Position numbers and translations under genes: made by a program
Shown here: positions 16,122 through 25,238 of the stretch, piece after piece
Layout of the letters: every line of letters begins with the position of its first letter
Position numbering within the stretch: position 1 is the first letter of the stretch
Source: Saprospiraceae bacterium UBA3362
GTDB lineage: Bacteria; Bacteroidota; Bacteroidia; Chitinophagales; Saprospiraceae
Assembly (NCBI GenBank): GCA_002360455.1
Contig: DEQQ01000037.1
Location: 1-41,478, forward strand
DNA: 41,478 nt
Direction: 5' to 3'
Notes under the pieces: model-generated
Database searches by the model: none
The model's input: the letters and a program-made list of their open reading frames with translations, nothing else
Told to the model about the DNA's origin: nothing

Positions 16122-16673
16122 CTAATTTTTGCAAATAAATACAAATGCAGGAGGAATGTGAATGGGCATAAAATCTATATTCACCTCAGAAAAAAATTCT
16201 TGATATATCTTTTTTACAAGCAAAGAGTAGTGGATCTGAACAAAAGGTCTATCTTTTCCTAAACTGCTTGCAATCGGCCCAATAATAGATCGAGTAAAAT
16301 CATGTTCCATATTCACAAAGGGGATGGCAGAAATGACGCAGTCAATTTGTTTTAAACTTCTTTGTTGGAGGTGCTTCTCAAGATGTTGAGCAGAGTCCTG
16401 AATAATTTCTAATCTGGAATCTTGTATAAGTCGCAATTTGTCACAAAAAACAGGATTGAGTTCGAAGCAAATTAATTTGGCATCGGGATTCATTTTTTCT
16501 AAAATACATCTGGTTATAGCGCCATCTCCACTTCCCAGCTCAACAATTGTTTTTGCGGTAGAAACTTGAGCGTGGTTTGCCATAGCAAATGCAACAGATT
16601 TTGAAGTTCTGACAATGCTCCCAACGGTTTTCATGTTTTTAAAGCTTTCTTTTAAAAAGCCTAGATTACTCAT
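16122..16673 (-). CDS. SAM-dependent methyltransferase, phospholipid N-methyltransferase-like
   Basis: This 183-residue class I methyltransferase has the SAM-binding motif VELGSGDGAIT at residues 45-55 and a second acidic strand ICFELNP. The opening block FLKESFKNMKTVGSIVRTSKSVAFAMA matches the start of PmtA-like phosphatidylethanolamine N-methyltransferases and related KsgA-like proteins. ISAIPFVNM sits where those enzymes have their substrate loop. A role in making methylated membrane lipids is plausible but not proven; rRNA or small-molecule methylation are alternatives. Its ATG is one base past the stop codon of the OmpA-family gene, which implies coupling and fits an envelope role. Confidence 0.8.
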   Translation of the reverse strand: MSNLGFLKESFKNMKTVGSIVRTSKSVAFAMANHAQVSTAKTIVELGSGDGAITRCILEKMNPDAKLICFELNPVFCDKLRLIQDSRLEIIQDSAQHLEKHLQQRSLKQIDCVISAIPFVNMEHDFTRSIIGPIASSLGKDRPFVQIHYSLLVKKIYQEFFSEVNIDFMPIHIPPAFVFICKN

Positions 16674-16674
16674 T

Positions 16675-18846
16675 TTATTTTTGATTTGAATAATTAATGA
16701 ATAAAATTAAATCAGGAAAATCCAAAACCCGATAAATCACTTCATGCCGTTCCAATTTTATTCCATTGTAGAAAGGTACAATTTCAACATCATAATACAA
16801 TGATTTTAGTTTATTATACTGGATTTCTACTTCTCTAAATTGAGAATATAAACCGTAGTAGTAGGAATAGTTTTGATTGTTAGAATTTTTGTAAGCAGTA
16901 ATGGTTTGAGATTTTTCGGTCAGTAATGGGTGATTGAATAATTTGTCTGACTCTCCTATTTTTATGGAATAACTTACATTATTTCTAATCAATCTAAAGT
17001 TCGAATTGGGTTCTTGTACAACTCCTTGTGGTAAATTGAGGGATTGATAAAAAATTTTGGCAGAAGAAGTATCGGAGCAAAGAACTTGAAACTCGATTCT
17101 CTTGTTCCATTTGTCGGCAATAGTAGATAATATCTGTTTATTATCAGGGTTGATGACAGGATAAGAATTGCCACAGGCTATTGCTTGAATTCTCTTTGGA
17201 TCTATTCGTTGTTCAATAAAATAATGAGAGACTTGTTCAGCTCGTTTTATTGAAGAGTAAGTATTGATTAAGTTTTGTCCTTTGTCAAAGCTATGAGAAA
17301 TAATTTGCAGTTTGCAATCGCTGTGTTGCTGTAACAGCTGCACTATTTGCTGAAGAGATTTTGTAGATTTTGGATCGTTCAAAAAATCATCGTCCTTATA
17401 AAATACATTTTCTATAGTATAGTCCTTGTAGTTTTTATCCGGAACAAAGTTCTCATTATTATTTACAATTGCTTCATCAGAATGATATAAGCTAATACTA
17501 TTGTCCAACAGCATTGTAACAGGACTTCCTGAGCGCTCATCCAATTGTTCCTCCAACTCTTCTTTGAAATAAGCAAAAAAGATATCTCTTTTTCCTTTGC
17601 TGAGGTCCTTTCTATCCGAAGAAAAAAGTCCGGTCAATCCGTCATCCTTAAGTCTGAAATTTCTGTCGTCTCCTGCAGAGTTAATAGGCATTCCAACAGA
17701 AACAGCTTTTGACCAAATGCCTAGCTCTGCTTGAAATTTGGTTTTGAAAATATCATAAGACCCGATACTTTCCAGAGAATTAGAAGAAAAATAAACCGTA
17801 ACACCATCTTTGGCAATGAAAGGAGTGATTTCGTTGAAAGCTGTATTGACTTCCGGGCCCAAATTGATAGGACTTATCCATGCACCATTTCTATACACCG
17901 TAAGATATAAATCATAACCTCCGTATCCTCCTAGTCGAGCGCTTGAAAAAATATAAACACTATCTTGAAAAACGGAAAGGCTGTGATCTCCTATTTCTCC
18001 ATATATGGGAGCATCCCAATGATTCGAATTTTTTTGTAAACTGGCAAAGCTGTCATTTACGATTTGCCCAACTTTAAAATCCAAACTTCTCCAAAGAATT
18101 ACAGCCTGACCATTGTTTGTGAAGTCTAAAATTTCATCGTGTTTTGGACTTAATAATAATGGATCAAAACGCTGCAAATCTTTAGAATTTTTGGCTTTCT
18201 CTGAGGTATAAAAAATATCGGATTTAAAGTTTCCTTTTTGTTCGTCAAACAAACCGGCATTATCTCTTTTTCCGCCAATGTTATTGGACCTTATGGCACT
18301 GAAATAAATTCGATCAGGATAATTCACACTGGAAATGGGAGCATATTCATCCTCAGGAGTATTTATAGCTTCCCCGGCAGGCTCAAGCAGAGCCGGTTTG
18401 TTGGCTCGTGCAAAATGAATCCCGTTTTCACATCTTCTTAATTCATTTTTTACCCTGGATCGTTCATTTACATCTTTTCGTTTTAGTTTTTTATAGTACT
18501 CTTTATAGAGCAATACAGCTTGTGAAAATTGCGATTGATGTTGTTTTATTTTGGCTAAATAAGAAAGGCTTATTTTTTGATAAGATTTATATTCTTTGAG
18601 TAGTGTAAATGCTTTGGCCGCATCGGTGAGTTCATTGGCTTCATAAAAAGCTAATGCTGCTTTGAATAAGTCATCTTTATCTTTCAGTACTTTGTCCCAT
18701 GCCTGTTTATATTCTGCAGCAGCCAAAAAATAATCTTGTTTTTCGAAATAATGTTCGGCGACATACAAACGAGAGGCATTACTCTGTCCGTGAGACGTAA
18801 TCCATGAAACGAAGAAAACAGCTAGGAGTAGTAAATGCTTTTTCAA
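16675..18846 (-). CDS. OmpA-family envelope protein with TPR and PD40 propeller
   Basis: This 723-residue exported protein has a signal peptide (ending SHGQ), TPR-like helical repeats at about 25-150, a PD40/WD40-like beta-propeller at about 160-430 (YFSAIRSNNIGGKR, IFSSARLGGYGGYDLY, VYFSSNSLESIGSYDIFKTK, LFSSDRKDLSKGKRDIF) and an OmpA-like peptidoglycan-binding domain at about 480-595. Some 125 extra residues follow. The order resembles PorE-type T9SS accessory proteins that anchor the secretion machine to peptidoglycan. No lipobox or carboxypeptidase-regulatory domain is obvious, so this may be a paralogue. The start codon is TTG at 18846, supported by the MKKHLLLLAVFF signal peptide and the lack of a better ATG. 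It lies 11 bases after the E2 gene. Confidence 0.85.
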   Translation of the reverse strand: MKKHLLLLAVFFVSWITSHGQSNASRLYVAEHYFEKQDYFLAAAEYKQAWDKVLKDKDDLFKAALAFYEANELTDAAKAFTLLKEYKSYQKISLSYLAKIKQHQSQFSQAVLLYKEYYKKLKRKDVNERSRVKNELRRCENGIHFARANKPALLEPAGEAINTPEDEYAPISSVNYPDRIYFSAIRSNNIGGKRDNAGLFDEQKGNFKSDIFYTSEKAKNSKDLQRFDPLLLSPKHDEILDFTNNGQAVILWRSLDFKVGQIVNDSFASLQKNSNHWDAPIYGEIGDHSLSVFQDSVYIFSSARLGGYGGYDLYLTVYRNGAWISPINLGPEVNTAFNEITPFIAKDGVTVYFSSNSLESIGSYDIFKTKFQAELGIWSKAVSVGMPINSAGDDRNFRLKDDGLTGLFSSDRKDLSKGKRDIFFAYFKEELEEQLDERSGSPVTMLLDNSISLYHSDEAIVNNNENFVPDKNYKDYTIENVFYKDDDFLNDPKSTKSLQQIVQLLQQHSDCKLQIISHSFDKGQNLINTYSSIKRAEQVSHYFIEQRIDPKRIQAIACGNSYPVINPDNKQILSTIADKWNKRIEFQVLCSDTSSAKIFYQSLNLPQGVVQEPNSNFRLIRNNVSYSIKIGESDKLFNHPLLTEKSQTITAYKNSNNQNYSYYYGLYSQFREVEIQYNKLKSLYYDVEIVPFYNGIKLERHEVIYRVLDFPDLILFINYSNQK

Positions 18847-18857
18847 TCAAGCCCGTA

Positions 18858-20168
18858 TTATATACTTTGATTAATGTCAAATTGTTCAAGATAATCTCCT
18901 ACCCTTCTTAAGAACGAACCCCCCAAGGCCCCGTCCACAACTCTATGATCATAAGAAAGTGATAAAAACATCATATGGCGAATGCCAATCACATCGCCTG
19001 TAGGCGTTTCTATGACTGCAGGTTTTTTCTTTATGGCGCCGGTGGCAAGAATCGCTACTTGCGGTTGATTGATAATAGGAGTTCCCATCAAATTTCCAAA
19101 TGTTCCAACATTGGTCAGAGTAAAACTACCGTCTTGTATTTCATCAGGCTTGAGCTTGTTATTTCTTGCTCTGTCTGCCAGATCATTGACCAGATAACTT
19201 AAACCGGCGAGGTTCATTCGATCCGCATTTTTTATTACAGGAACAATGAGATTTCCACTTGGCAAAGCCGCGGCCATACCGATGTTTATGTCTTTCCGAA
19301 CAATAATTTTTGTGCCGGCTACAGAGATGTTTACCATAGGAAAGTCTCTTAGAGCTTTACACACAGCCTCTATGAAAATAGGAGTAAAGGTTATTTTTTG
19401 ATTGTATTTTTTTGCAAACTCGGCTTTGATTCGATCTCTCCAAAGAACGATTGGAGTTACATCAATTTCTACAAAAGAAGTTACGTGAGGAGAAACATGT
19501 TTGCTCATGACCATGTGATCTGCAACCAGTTTTCTCATTCTATCCATTTCGATAATTTCTACATTGCCGGAGACGCTCACCGCCGGCGCTTGAATGGATA
19601 TTGGATGAGCGGTTGGAGGAGTGGACTGAGTTTGTGTGACGGTTTGTACTGCCGGCACTGATCCTGATCTGAGTTGATCTACATAAGCCAATATGTCTCT
19701 TTTGGTTACACGACCACCTTCTCCGGTTCCTGCAATTTGAGCCAGCTGTTGGGCACTGAGGTTTTCCTCTTTGGCGATGTTTTTGACCAGAGGCGAATAA
19801 AAACGATCATCTTTTGAACTGGCGACAACTTGTGGCTCAGAATGGGAGCCAGTAGTTACCACTGGAGTAGCTTGTTGAATTGGTTTTTCCTGAGATACGG
19901 CAGGACTTGCCTTGACAACATCCGCAGCATCGGTTTCTATATAGGCGATAACTGTACCAATAGGAACTACAGCATTGACCTCAAAGAGTAATTTGCCCAC
20001 TATTCCTTTTGCCGGAGAAGGAATTTCGCTATCTACTTTGTCGGTTGCAATTTCCAAAATTGTTTCATCCAAAGCTACAGGGTCTCCTTCTTTTTTGAGC
20101 CATTTTAAAATAGTGGCTTCCATTATACTTTCGCCCATTTTGGGCATGATTAATTCTAGCTTGGCCAT
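18858..20168 (-). CDS. Dihydrolipoamide acyltransferase (E2) of a 2-oxo acid dehydrogenase complex
   Basis: This 436-residue E2 core protein transfers acyl groups from lipoyl arms to CoA. The start is the ATG at 20168 (MAKLELIMPKMGE). The lipoyl domain covers residues 1-78 with Lys44 in EIATDKVDSE. An Ala/Pro/Thr-rich linker leads to the E1/E3-binding domain (YSPLVKNIAKEENLSAQQL ... GRVTKRDILAYV). A second linker leads to the catalytic domain from about residue 205, with the active-site block SYDHRVVDGALGG. Substrate class (pyruvate, branched-chain or 2-oxoglutarate) cannot be fixed by eye; the MPKMGESI start is common in Bacteroidota branched-chain or general E2s. No E1 or E3 gene is adjacent. 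The downstream OmpA gene follows after 11 bases. Confidence 0.93.
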   Translation of the reverse strand: MAKLELIMPKMGESIMEATILKWLKKEGDPVALDETILEIATDKVDSEIPSPAKGIVGKLLFEVNAVVPIGTVIAYIETDAADVVKASPAVSQEKPIQQATPVVTTGSHSEPQVVASSKDDRFYSPLVKNIAKEENLSAQQLAQIAGTGEGGRVTKRDILAYVDQLRSGSVPAVQTVTQTQSTPPTAHPISIQAPAVSVSGNVEIIEMDRMRKLVADHMVMSKHVSPHVTSFVEIDVTPIVLWRDRIKAEFAKKYNQKITFTPIFIEAVCKALRDFPMVNISVAGTKIIVRKDINIGMAAALPSGNLIVPVIKNADRMNLAGLSYLVNDLADRARNNKLKPDEIQDGSFTLTNVGTFGNLMGTPIINQPQVAILATGAIKKKPAVIETPTGDVIGIRHMMFLSLSYDHRVVDGALGGSFLRRVGDYLEQFDINQSI

Positions 20169-20197
20169 AAATCTTGTAGTTCTTCTTTTATAGGGCT

Positions 20198-20205
20198 CAA
20201 AGTTA
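20198..20205 (-). promoter_or_regulatory. -7 element before the E2 gene
   Basis: TAACTTTG on the minus strand (20205-20198) matches TAnnTTTG, 29 bases before the E2 start codon. No clear -33 TTG is seen. Confidence 0.45.
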
Positions 20206-20277
20206 AAGGAATTCAATGAATTATGGAGAAAAATGGACTAAAATAGCCATGAACTATAGATTAGATTCATGGATTAT

Positions 20278-23232
20278 TCAGTATCTGGCATCCGGAACAT
20301 AAGCCAACTTTCTTTGGCGGATCACCTCAATAGATGGAAACCCAAAGTCTTCTACGACAGTACCATAGATCTCATAGATCCCTCTCCCCTGGAGTGGATA
20401 TTCTTCCAATGCCTTAGGGAAGTGAGTTGTATCAAAAAAACTACCCTCTTTGTCGAGCCAGGTTCCAAAGGCCATATGCTTGTGGTTAATGGTAGTTACG
20501 GGCTTGTAGGTTACATAGTAACCATAGATTGTCACATTTTTGCGGAGAGATGATTTTAGTTCTTTACTCACTGCAGAAGGCTGCATAGCTTCATTCAATA
20601 AGTCGAATGGATTGCATAAAGGGAAGCCCAAAAGCTCAATTTCATCAAAAGCTTGATCAAAATATCCATCTTCCAGTAAAGGAAGTTTATACTCTTCTGT
20701 GGGAATCGCAAACATAGGACGACTTATGCCATACTGTGGTCGGGGTTCTTGGATAGCACTGCGCTCCCACATTAGCTCACATTTATCCCTCCCTGTAAAT
20801 CTAAACGCTCCGATACGGATTAAAAGATTAAGTTGCTCTCGTCCTATTTTAAGTCTTTGGGTAAAGTCTTCCATACTTTGATACTCGCCATGCCGCTCGC
20901 GTTCATGTATAATCTGTCGCGCCAAGTCTCCCTCCAAAGCAGAAATATGGACAAAACCCAAGTAAATTTTTTGTCCATAGATGTGGGTAAGATAACGGCT
21001 ATGATTTATACAAGGGGCTTCTATTAGGGCTCCCGCCATACGAGCTTCGTGGACGTAGATTTCTGTTCTGTAAAATCCTCCAAAGTTGTTGATGACGGCT
21101 ACCATAAATTCCAAGGGATGATAGGTCTTGAGGTACAAACTCTGAAAAGACTCTACGGCAAAAGAGGCAGAGTGCGCTTTGCAAAAAGAGTATCCGCTAA
21201 AACTTTCTATCTGTCGCCACACCTCTTGTGTCAGATCGGAAGAATAACCTCTTGCATGGCAATTTCTAAAATATTTTTCCATCAAAGTTCTGAACGTGTC
21301 AGAAGATTTTTTCTTCCCAGTCATAATGCGTCGCAGTACGTCGCTCTCGTCCAGATCCAATCCTGCAAAATGATGTACGATTTTCATTACATCTTCTTGA
21401 TAGACCATTACACCATAAGTTTCACTCAAATGCTGTTCAAAGACAGGATGAAGGTATTTGATCTCTCTCTGTTTGTGAAATCGCTCTATATATTCACGCA
21501 TCATACCGCTTTTGGCTACTCCGGGACGAATAATGCTGCTGGCAGCCACCAGATGGACATAGTCATCGCATTGAAGCTTGGTGAGCAGGCCTCTCATAGC
21601 CGGAGACTCTACATAAAAACAGCCTATAGCCTGGCCACTGCGCAGTTGCTGTCTTACTTTGGGGTCCTGTTTAATTCTGGTGATGTCGTGGATATTAATC
21701 TCCTGCCCTTTATTTTCACGGATGAGATCTACTGCATCTTTAATATGACCCAAACCTCGTTGACTTAGGATATCATATTTGTGAAATCCCAAGTCTTCTG
21801 CCCCATACATATCAAAGTGTACAATAGGAAAACCCTTGGGCATTTGTTGTAAAGCCGTATGATAATATAGAGGACGTTCTGAAATCAACACTCCTCCTGC
21901 ATGAATGGACAGATAGTTTGGAAAACCCTCCATCAGTTTTCCATAGTGAAAGATGTGCCTTGCAAACGCATGATGTTTTTCCTCGGCCAAAGGTTCATCC
22001 ACAATGATATCAATATCTGCCTTGGGAAGACCAAATACTTTTCCCAGCTCCCTAATAATAGACTTCCCTTTGAATGTATTATAAGTGGCAAGCAAAGCGG
22101 TGTGATCTCTTCCGTATCGTTCAAAAATATACTCTGTCACATCATCGCGCTCACTCCAAGAAAAATCGATATCGAAGTCAGGAGGTGAACTTCTATGAGG
22201 ATTAATAAATCGTTCAAAATAAAGATCCAGTTCCAGCGGATCCACATCTGTGATATACAAACAATAAGCTACAATACTATTGGCCCCACTACCTCTACCC
22301 ACATGATAATAGCCTGCACTCTGAGCATAACGCACAATATCCCAGGTAATCAGAAAATAAGAAGAGAAGCCCAATCTGTGAATCACCTGAAGTTCTTTGC
22401 GCACGCGCTCTTGAGCTCGTTCATGAGACAGGCCGTAACGTCGCCGACAGCCCTGTGTAGCCAGCTTGCTGAGCAACTTGTAGTCTTCTGCCACAGAGGC
22501 TGTAAAACTAATCCTGTTGTTCCCCATTCCTATGCTCATTGAAGCCGAACAAGAGGACAATATTTTTTCTGTATTATGGACAATCTGCGGATACTGCTTA
22601 AAGGCCAATTTCAGATCTTCCGGAGAGCGCAGATATTCATCTTTTCCGGCATAATCCTGCGGTTCCAGTTTTCCCAAAATGATATTCCTGTCAATGCATC
22701 TTAACAGCTTGTGCAATCTCCAGTGAGTCTCATCCTGAAAACTTACAGGGGCATAGACCACCAACTTGTTTGTATGTTGTCTCAGAGGGGATTTGTAAAG
22801 AGAGTGAAGCTCACCCGGCCTTATTCCAAGCCACTCATTATCTCTAAAGTCTTCTATGGGTTTGACTAATGATCTGTACACTATATGACAATGTTCCCAC
22901 TGAGGAGCAAGGCTGGGGAGAGCATGGATAGTAGGCTGAAAACCGGTGAGATGCCGACACAGCTCTGCCCAGCCTTCTTCATTTTTTGCTATACCGAGGT
23001 ATCGAAACTCCATTTGTTTTGTCTCCGGAATAAGCTGCCTGAAGTCGACCCCCAGTACTGGTTTGATGTCATATTTGTCGCAAGCCCGGATAAAGGCGTA
23101 GGCCTCAGAGGTGTTATTAATGTCTGTTAAACAAAGAGTATCAATACCCATTTCTGCCGCCATACGGGGAAGATCTTGAGGCGCTATGGTTCCATACCGC
23201 AAAGAATAGTAACTGTGACAGGAAAGATACAT
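20278..23232 (-). CDS. DNA polymerase III alpha subunit, short error-prone DnaE type
   Basis: This 984-residue C-family DNA polymerase is shorter than replicative DnaE (about 1,160 residues). An N-terminal PHP domain (residues 1-200) has a degraded metal site: the usual HxHSxYS start is YLSCHSYYS. The palm domain has PPDFDIDFSW with catalytic Asp354 and Asp356, and YDILSQRGLGHI for the third Asp. Fingers and a helix-hairpin-helix follow, ending in an OB-fold (VTIYGYYVTYKPV) but no tau-binding tail. This form is usually part of the ImuA-ImuB-DnaE2 mutagenic lesion-bypass set, yet neither partner is in the window. The gene is GC-richer than its neighbours (53% in the line starting 22381). Confidence 0.88.
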   Translation of the reverse strand: MYLSCHSYYSLRYGTIAPQDLPRMAAEMGIDTLCLTDINNTSEAYAFIRACDKYDIKPVLGVDFRQLIPETKQMEFRYLGIAKNEEGWAELCRHLTGFQPTIHALPSLAPQWEHCHIVYRSLVKPIEDFRDNEWLGIRPGELHSLYKSPLRQHTNKLVVYAPVSFQDETHWRLHKLLRCIDRNIILGKLEPQDYAGKDEYLRSPEDLKLAFKQYPQIVHNTEKILSSCSASMSIGMGNNRISFTASVAEDYKLLSKLATQGCRRRYGLSHERAQERVRKELQVIHRLGFSSYFLITWDIVRYAQSAGYYHVGRGSGANSIVAYCLYITDVDPLELDLYFERFINPHRSSPPDFDIDFSWSERDDVTEYIFERYGRDHTALLATYNTFKGKSIIRELGKVFGLPKADIDIIVDEPLAEEKHHAFARHIFHYGKLMEGFPNYLSIHAGGVLISERPLYYHTALQQMPKGFPIVHFDMYGAEDLGFHKYDILSQRGLGHIKDAVDLIRENKGQEINIHDITRIKQDPKVRQQLRSGQAIGCFYVESPAMRGLLTKLQCDDYVHLVAASSIIRPGVAKSGMMREYIERFHKQREIKYLHPVFEQHLSETYGVMVYQEDVMKIVHHFAGLDLDESDVLRRIMTGKKKSSDTFRTLMEKYFRNCHARGYSSDLTQEVWRQIESFSGYSFCKAHSASFAVESFQSLYLKTYHPLEFMVAVINNFGGFYRTEIYVHEARMAGALIEAPCINHSRYLTHIYGQKIYLGFVHISALEGDLARQIIHERERHGEYQSMEDFTQRLKIGREQLNLLIRIGAFRFTGRDKCELMWERSAIQEPRPQYGISRPMFAIPTEEYKLPLLEDGYFDQAFDEIELLGFPLCNPFDLLNEAMQPSAVSKELKSSLRKNVTIYGYYVTYKPVTTINHKHMAFGTWLDKEGSFFDTTHFPKALEEYPLQGRGIYEIYGTVVEDFGFPSIEVIRQRKLAYVPDARY

Positions 23233-23248
23233 TAGACGAATTTATAGG

Positions 23249-23256
23249 CAAATATA
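23249..23256 (-). promoter_or_regulatory. -7 element before the DnaE-type polymerase
   Basis: TATATTTG on the minus strand (23256-23249) matches TAnnTTTG and lies 16 bases before the start codon. The -33 region has no clear TTG, and no SOS-box-like palindrome was noticed. Confidence 0.5.
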
Positions 23257-23389
23257 TTATATTATGACTAAAAAATACTCTAAAATATTCTTGAAAGTTA
23301 AATTTTTGAACATCAAGTCGAGCTTTTTCAATTCAATTCACAGCCCGAAATAGAAAGTGGAAGCTGAAATAGTTAAGAAAAAATTAAAT

Positions 23390-23405
23390 TACGAATAAAT
23401 TCGTA
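23390..23405. promoter_or_regulatory. BlaI-type operator
   Basis: TACGAAT, two bases, ATTCGTA: a perfect dyad with 7-bp arms, 42 bases before the blaI-like start codon. It occupies the -33 region of the promoter whose -7 element is at 23424-23431. BlaI/MecI repressors bind short TAC...GTA dyads overlapping their own promoters, so position and shape both fit autorepression. Confidence 0.8.
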
Positions 23406-23423
23406 GAACAAATTAAAATGGCT

Positions 23424-23431
23424 TATATTTG
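23424..23431 (+). promoter_or_regulatory. -7 element of the blaI-blaR1-PDZ operon
   Basis: TATATTTG matches TAnnTTTG, 15 bases before the ATG. The matching -33 region is covered by the palindromic operator, so repressor binding would block polymerase. Confidence 0.65.
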
Positions 23432-23446
23432 TGGAAAATACAGATC

Positions 23447-23827
23447 ATGAGTCGACAATTAATGCCAACAGATTCTGAATTAGAGATACTGCAATTATTA
23501 TGGAAAAACGGATCCTGCTCTGTAAAACAAATTCATGAAGCCATATCGGAGCGGAGAGAGGTAGGTTATACAACGGTTCTGAAGCTTATGCAGATTATGG
23601 CAGAGAAAGGGATATGTTCCAGAAAACTTGTGGGAAAGTTGCACCTGTATGAGGCAAAGTTACCAGAACAAGGAGTAAAAAGAAACAAGCTAAAAAACGT
23701 AATAGATCAAGTTTTTGAAGGGAGCGCCATGAATTTGGTCATGCAAACATTGGGTCATTATGAAGCCAGTAAAGAAGAAATCAAAGAATTGAAAATACTT
23801 CTTGAACAAATGGAGAAAAAAAATTAA
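23447..23827 (+). CDS. BlaI/MecI/CopY-family transcriptional repressor
   Basis: This 126-residue repressor starts at the ATG at 23447 (MSRQLMPTDSELEIL); a TTG 18 bases upstream overlaps the -7 element and is rejected. The winged helix lies at about residues 5-75: DSELEILQLLWKNGSCSVKQIHEAI, then YTTVLKLMQIMAEKGICSRK as recognition helix and wing. The C-terminal helices dimerise. No CxC copper cluster of the CopY kind is present. BlaI-type repressors are cut by a partner M56 membrane protease, and that gene follows after three bases. The likely targets are its own operon and possibly distant genes. Confidence 0.95.
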   Translation: MSRQLMPTDSELEILQLLWKNGSCSVKQIHEAISERREVGYTTVLKLMQIMAEKGICSRKLVGKLHLYEAKLPEQGVKRNKLKNVIDQVFEGSAMNLVMQTLGHYEASKEEIKELKILLEQMEKKN

Positions 23828-23830
23828 ATT

Positions 23831-25222
23831 ATGCTATACGAACTATTTACAAAGCATTTGATGTCAGCATTGGCACATTCTCTATGGCAGGCTCCGTTGT
23901 TTTTATTGGCTATAGCGATTCTAAAAAATGCAAATTGGTTTTCGTATAAACTAAAACAAAAACTTGCAACCCATTCATTGTATTTGTTTCTAATATTATT
24001 TATGGTCCAGTGGTATTGGGGACCGATGAAGGGTTTTGCATTGGAACTGCTAAATAACATTTGGACGTGGATTAATCCTTCGATTTTAGCAATTTTATGG
24101 GTGATTGGCTTTGTTTTTTCTTTGTTTCGATTTACGATTTCAAAAATGGTCATGAGAAGACTTTTGAGTCAAAGCATAGAGGCACCTCAAGAATGGTCTT
24201 CTTTGTTTGAACATTTATTGAAAAGGTCGGGCTTAGACAAAACAATAAGAATGCGAGTAAGCAGGGCTCCCTTGCATTCTGCATTCGTCACCGGATTTTT
24301 GAAACCGATCATAATAATTCCTTTGGCATGGATCAATGAGCTCAGCATGCAAGAGGCAGAACAAATACTTACACACGAATTGGCACATCTTAAGAATAAG
24401 GATCAGCGCACATTGATTTTTTTGCAAATCACACAGATGTTCTTCTTTTTTAATCCTGCAATATATTACTGGATCCACTGGGTGAGGAATGAACAAGAAA
24501 TTAATGCAGATCAAGAAGTAGTACGTTATTATCCTCTTGAGATCAAATCTTATGGTGAATTAATATTAAAATTATCAGGAACGAAGAACGGGGCGAGTCA
24601 ATTGGCGATGCACTTTATTCAGCCTAAGTTTCAATTGAAAGAAAGGATATTGAATCTTATAGGCAAACCTACTAAACAATATATTCCTTGGTCCCATAGA
24701 CTTGTATTTTCTATTTGTTTACTTAGCTCATTTGTATTATTAGTTCGGCAGCCTGTCTTGTTCCCTCCACAAATTGCATCCAATGGAATTTGCAGTCCTA
24801 CAGACGTAGTATGCAATACCATACCAACATACGATAACCAAAGTTTAATCAATGCGCCGTTAAGCCAAAGACCAAAAAAGAAAAGAAAAGTTATTCCATT
24901 CAATAAAGTTTCAAAACAAGAATTTATTGATCAAACTGCGGAGTTAAAAGTATCGGGAGAGTTAAATTCTGCAATGCAAAAAAATAAACAGATAAAAATT
25001 CATGTGATAAATTTGGATAAAGACAGCCCGAACAATGCTACTTACGGCAATCAAGCTGCTCAAGCCTCCAGCAGGGATGAATTGATGGATATTCTTAGGG
25101 AGACCAAAAATATTCGTGTAATGATCCAAAAAATCAAAGAAGTCAAAATGGAAGACAATAAGAAAATTGAAGATGCTCCGGGACTTATTCTAGAAGAACA
25201 AATCAATATTCAAATTAATTAA
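23831..25222 (+). CDS. M56-family BlaR1/MecR1-type membrane protease
   Basis: This 463-residue protein has about four membrane helices (around 20-35, 48-65, 80-100, 285-300) around a cytoplasmic zinc protease domain. The HExxH motif is THELAHLKNKDQ (His182, Glu183, His186), and RNEQEINADQEV supplies the third ligand region. In the family, an extracytoplasmic signal activates the protease, which cuts the BlaI-type repressor. There is no penicillin-binding sensor domain. The last 165 residues after the final helix are a low-complexity polar tail (GELNSAMQKNKQIKIHV, then MEDNKKIEDAP), so the signal is probably not a beta-lactam. Coupled to the repressor upstream and a PDZ protein downstream. Confidence 0.93.
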   Translation: MLYELFTKHLMSALAHSLWQAPLFLLAIAILKNANWFSYKLKQKLATHSLYLFLILFMVQWYWGPMKGFALELLNNIWTWINPSILAILWVIGFVFSLFRFTISKMVMRRLLSQSIEAPQEWSSLFEHLLKRSGLDKTIRMRVSRAPLHSAFVTGFLKPIIIIPLAWINELSMQEAEQILTHELAHLKNKDQRTLIFLQITQMFFFFNPAIYYWIHWVRNEQEINADQEVVRYYPLEIKSYGELILKLSGTKNGASQLAMHFIQPKFQLKERILNLIGKPTKQYIPWSHRLVFSICLLSSFVLLVRQPVLFPPQIASNGICSPTDVVCNTIPTYDNQSLINAPLSQRPKKKRKVIPFNKVSKQEFIDQTAELKVSGELNSAMQKNKQIKIHVINLDKDSPNNATYGNQAAQASSRDELMDILRETKNIRVMIQKIKEVKMEDNKKIEDAPGLILEEQINIQIN

Positions 25223-25238
25223 AAAATTACTAAATAAT

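Noticed and set aside
21049..21768. 239-residue open frame antisense to the DnaE-type polymerase
   Set aside because: It mirrors conserved polymerase codons, lacks any recognisable domain, and has no promoter or ribosome context; a shadow frame.
23831..25222. A beta-lactam resistance system
   Set aside because: BlaR1 here lacks the penicillin-binding sensor domain and no beta-lactamase gene is in the window.
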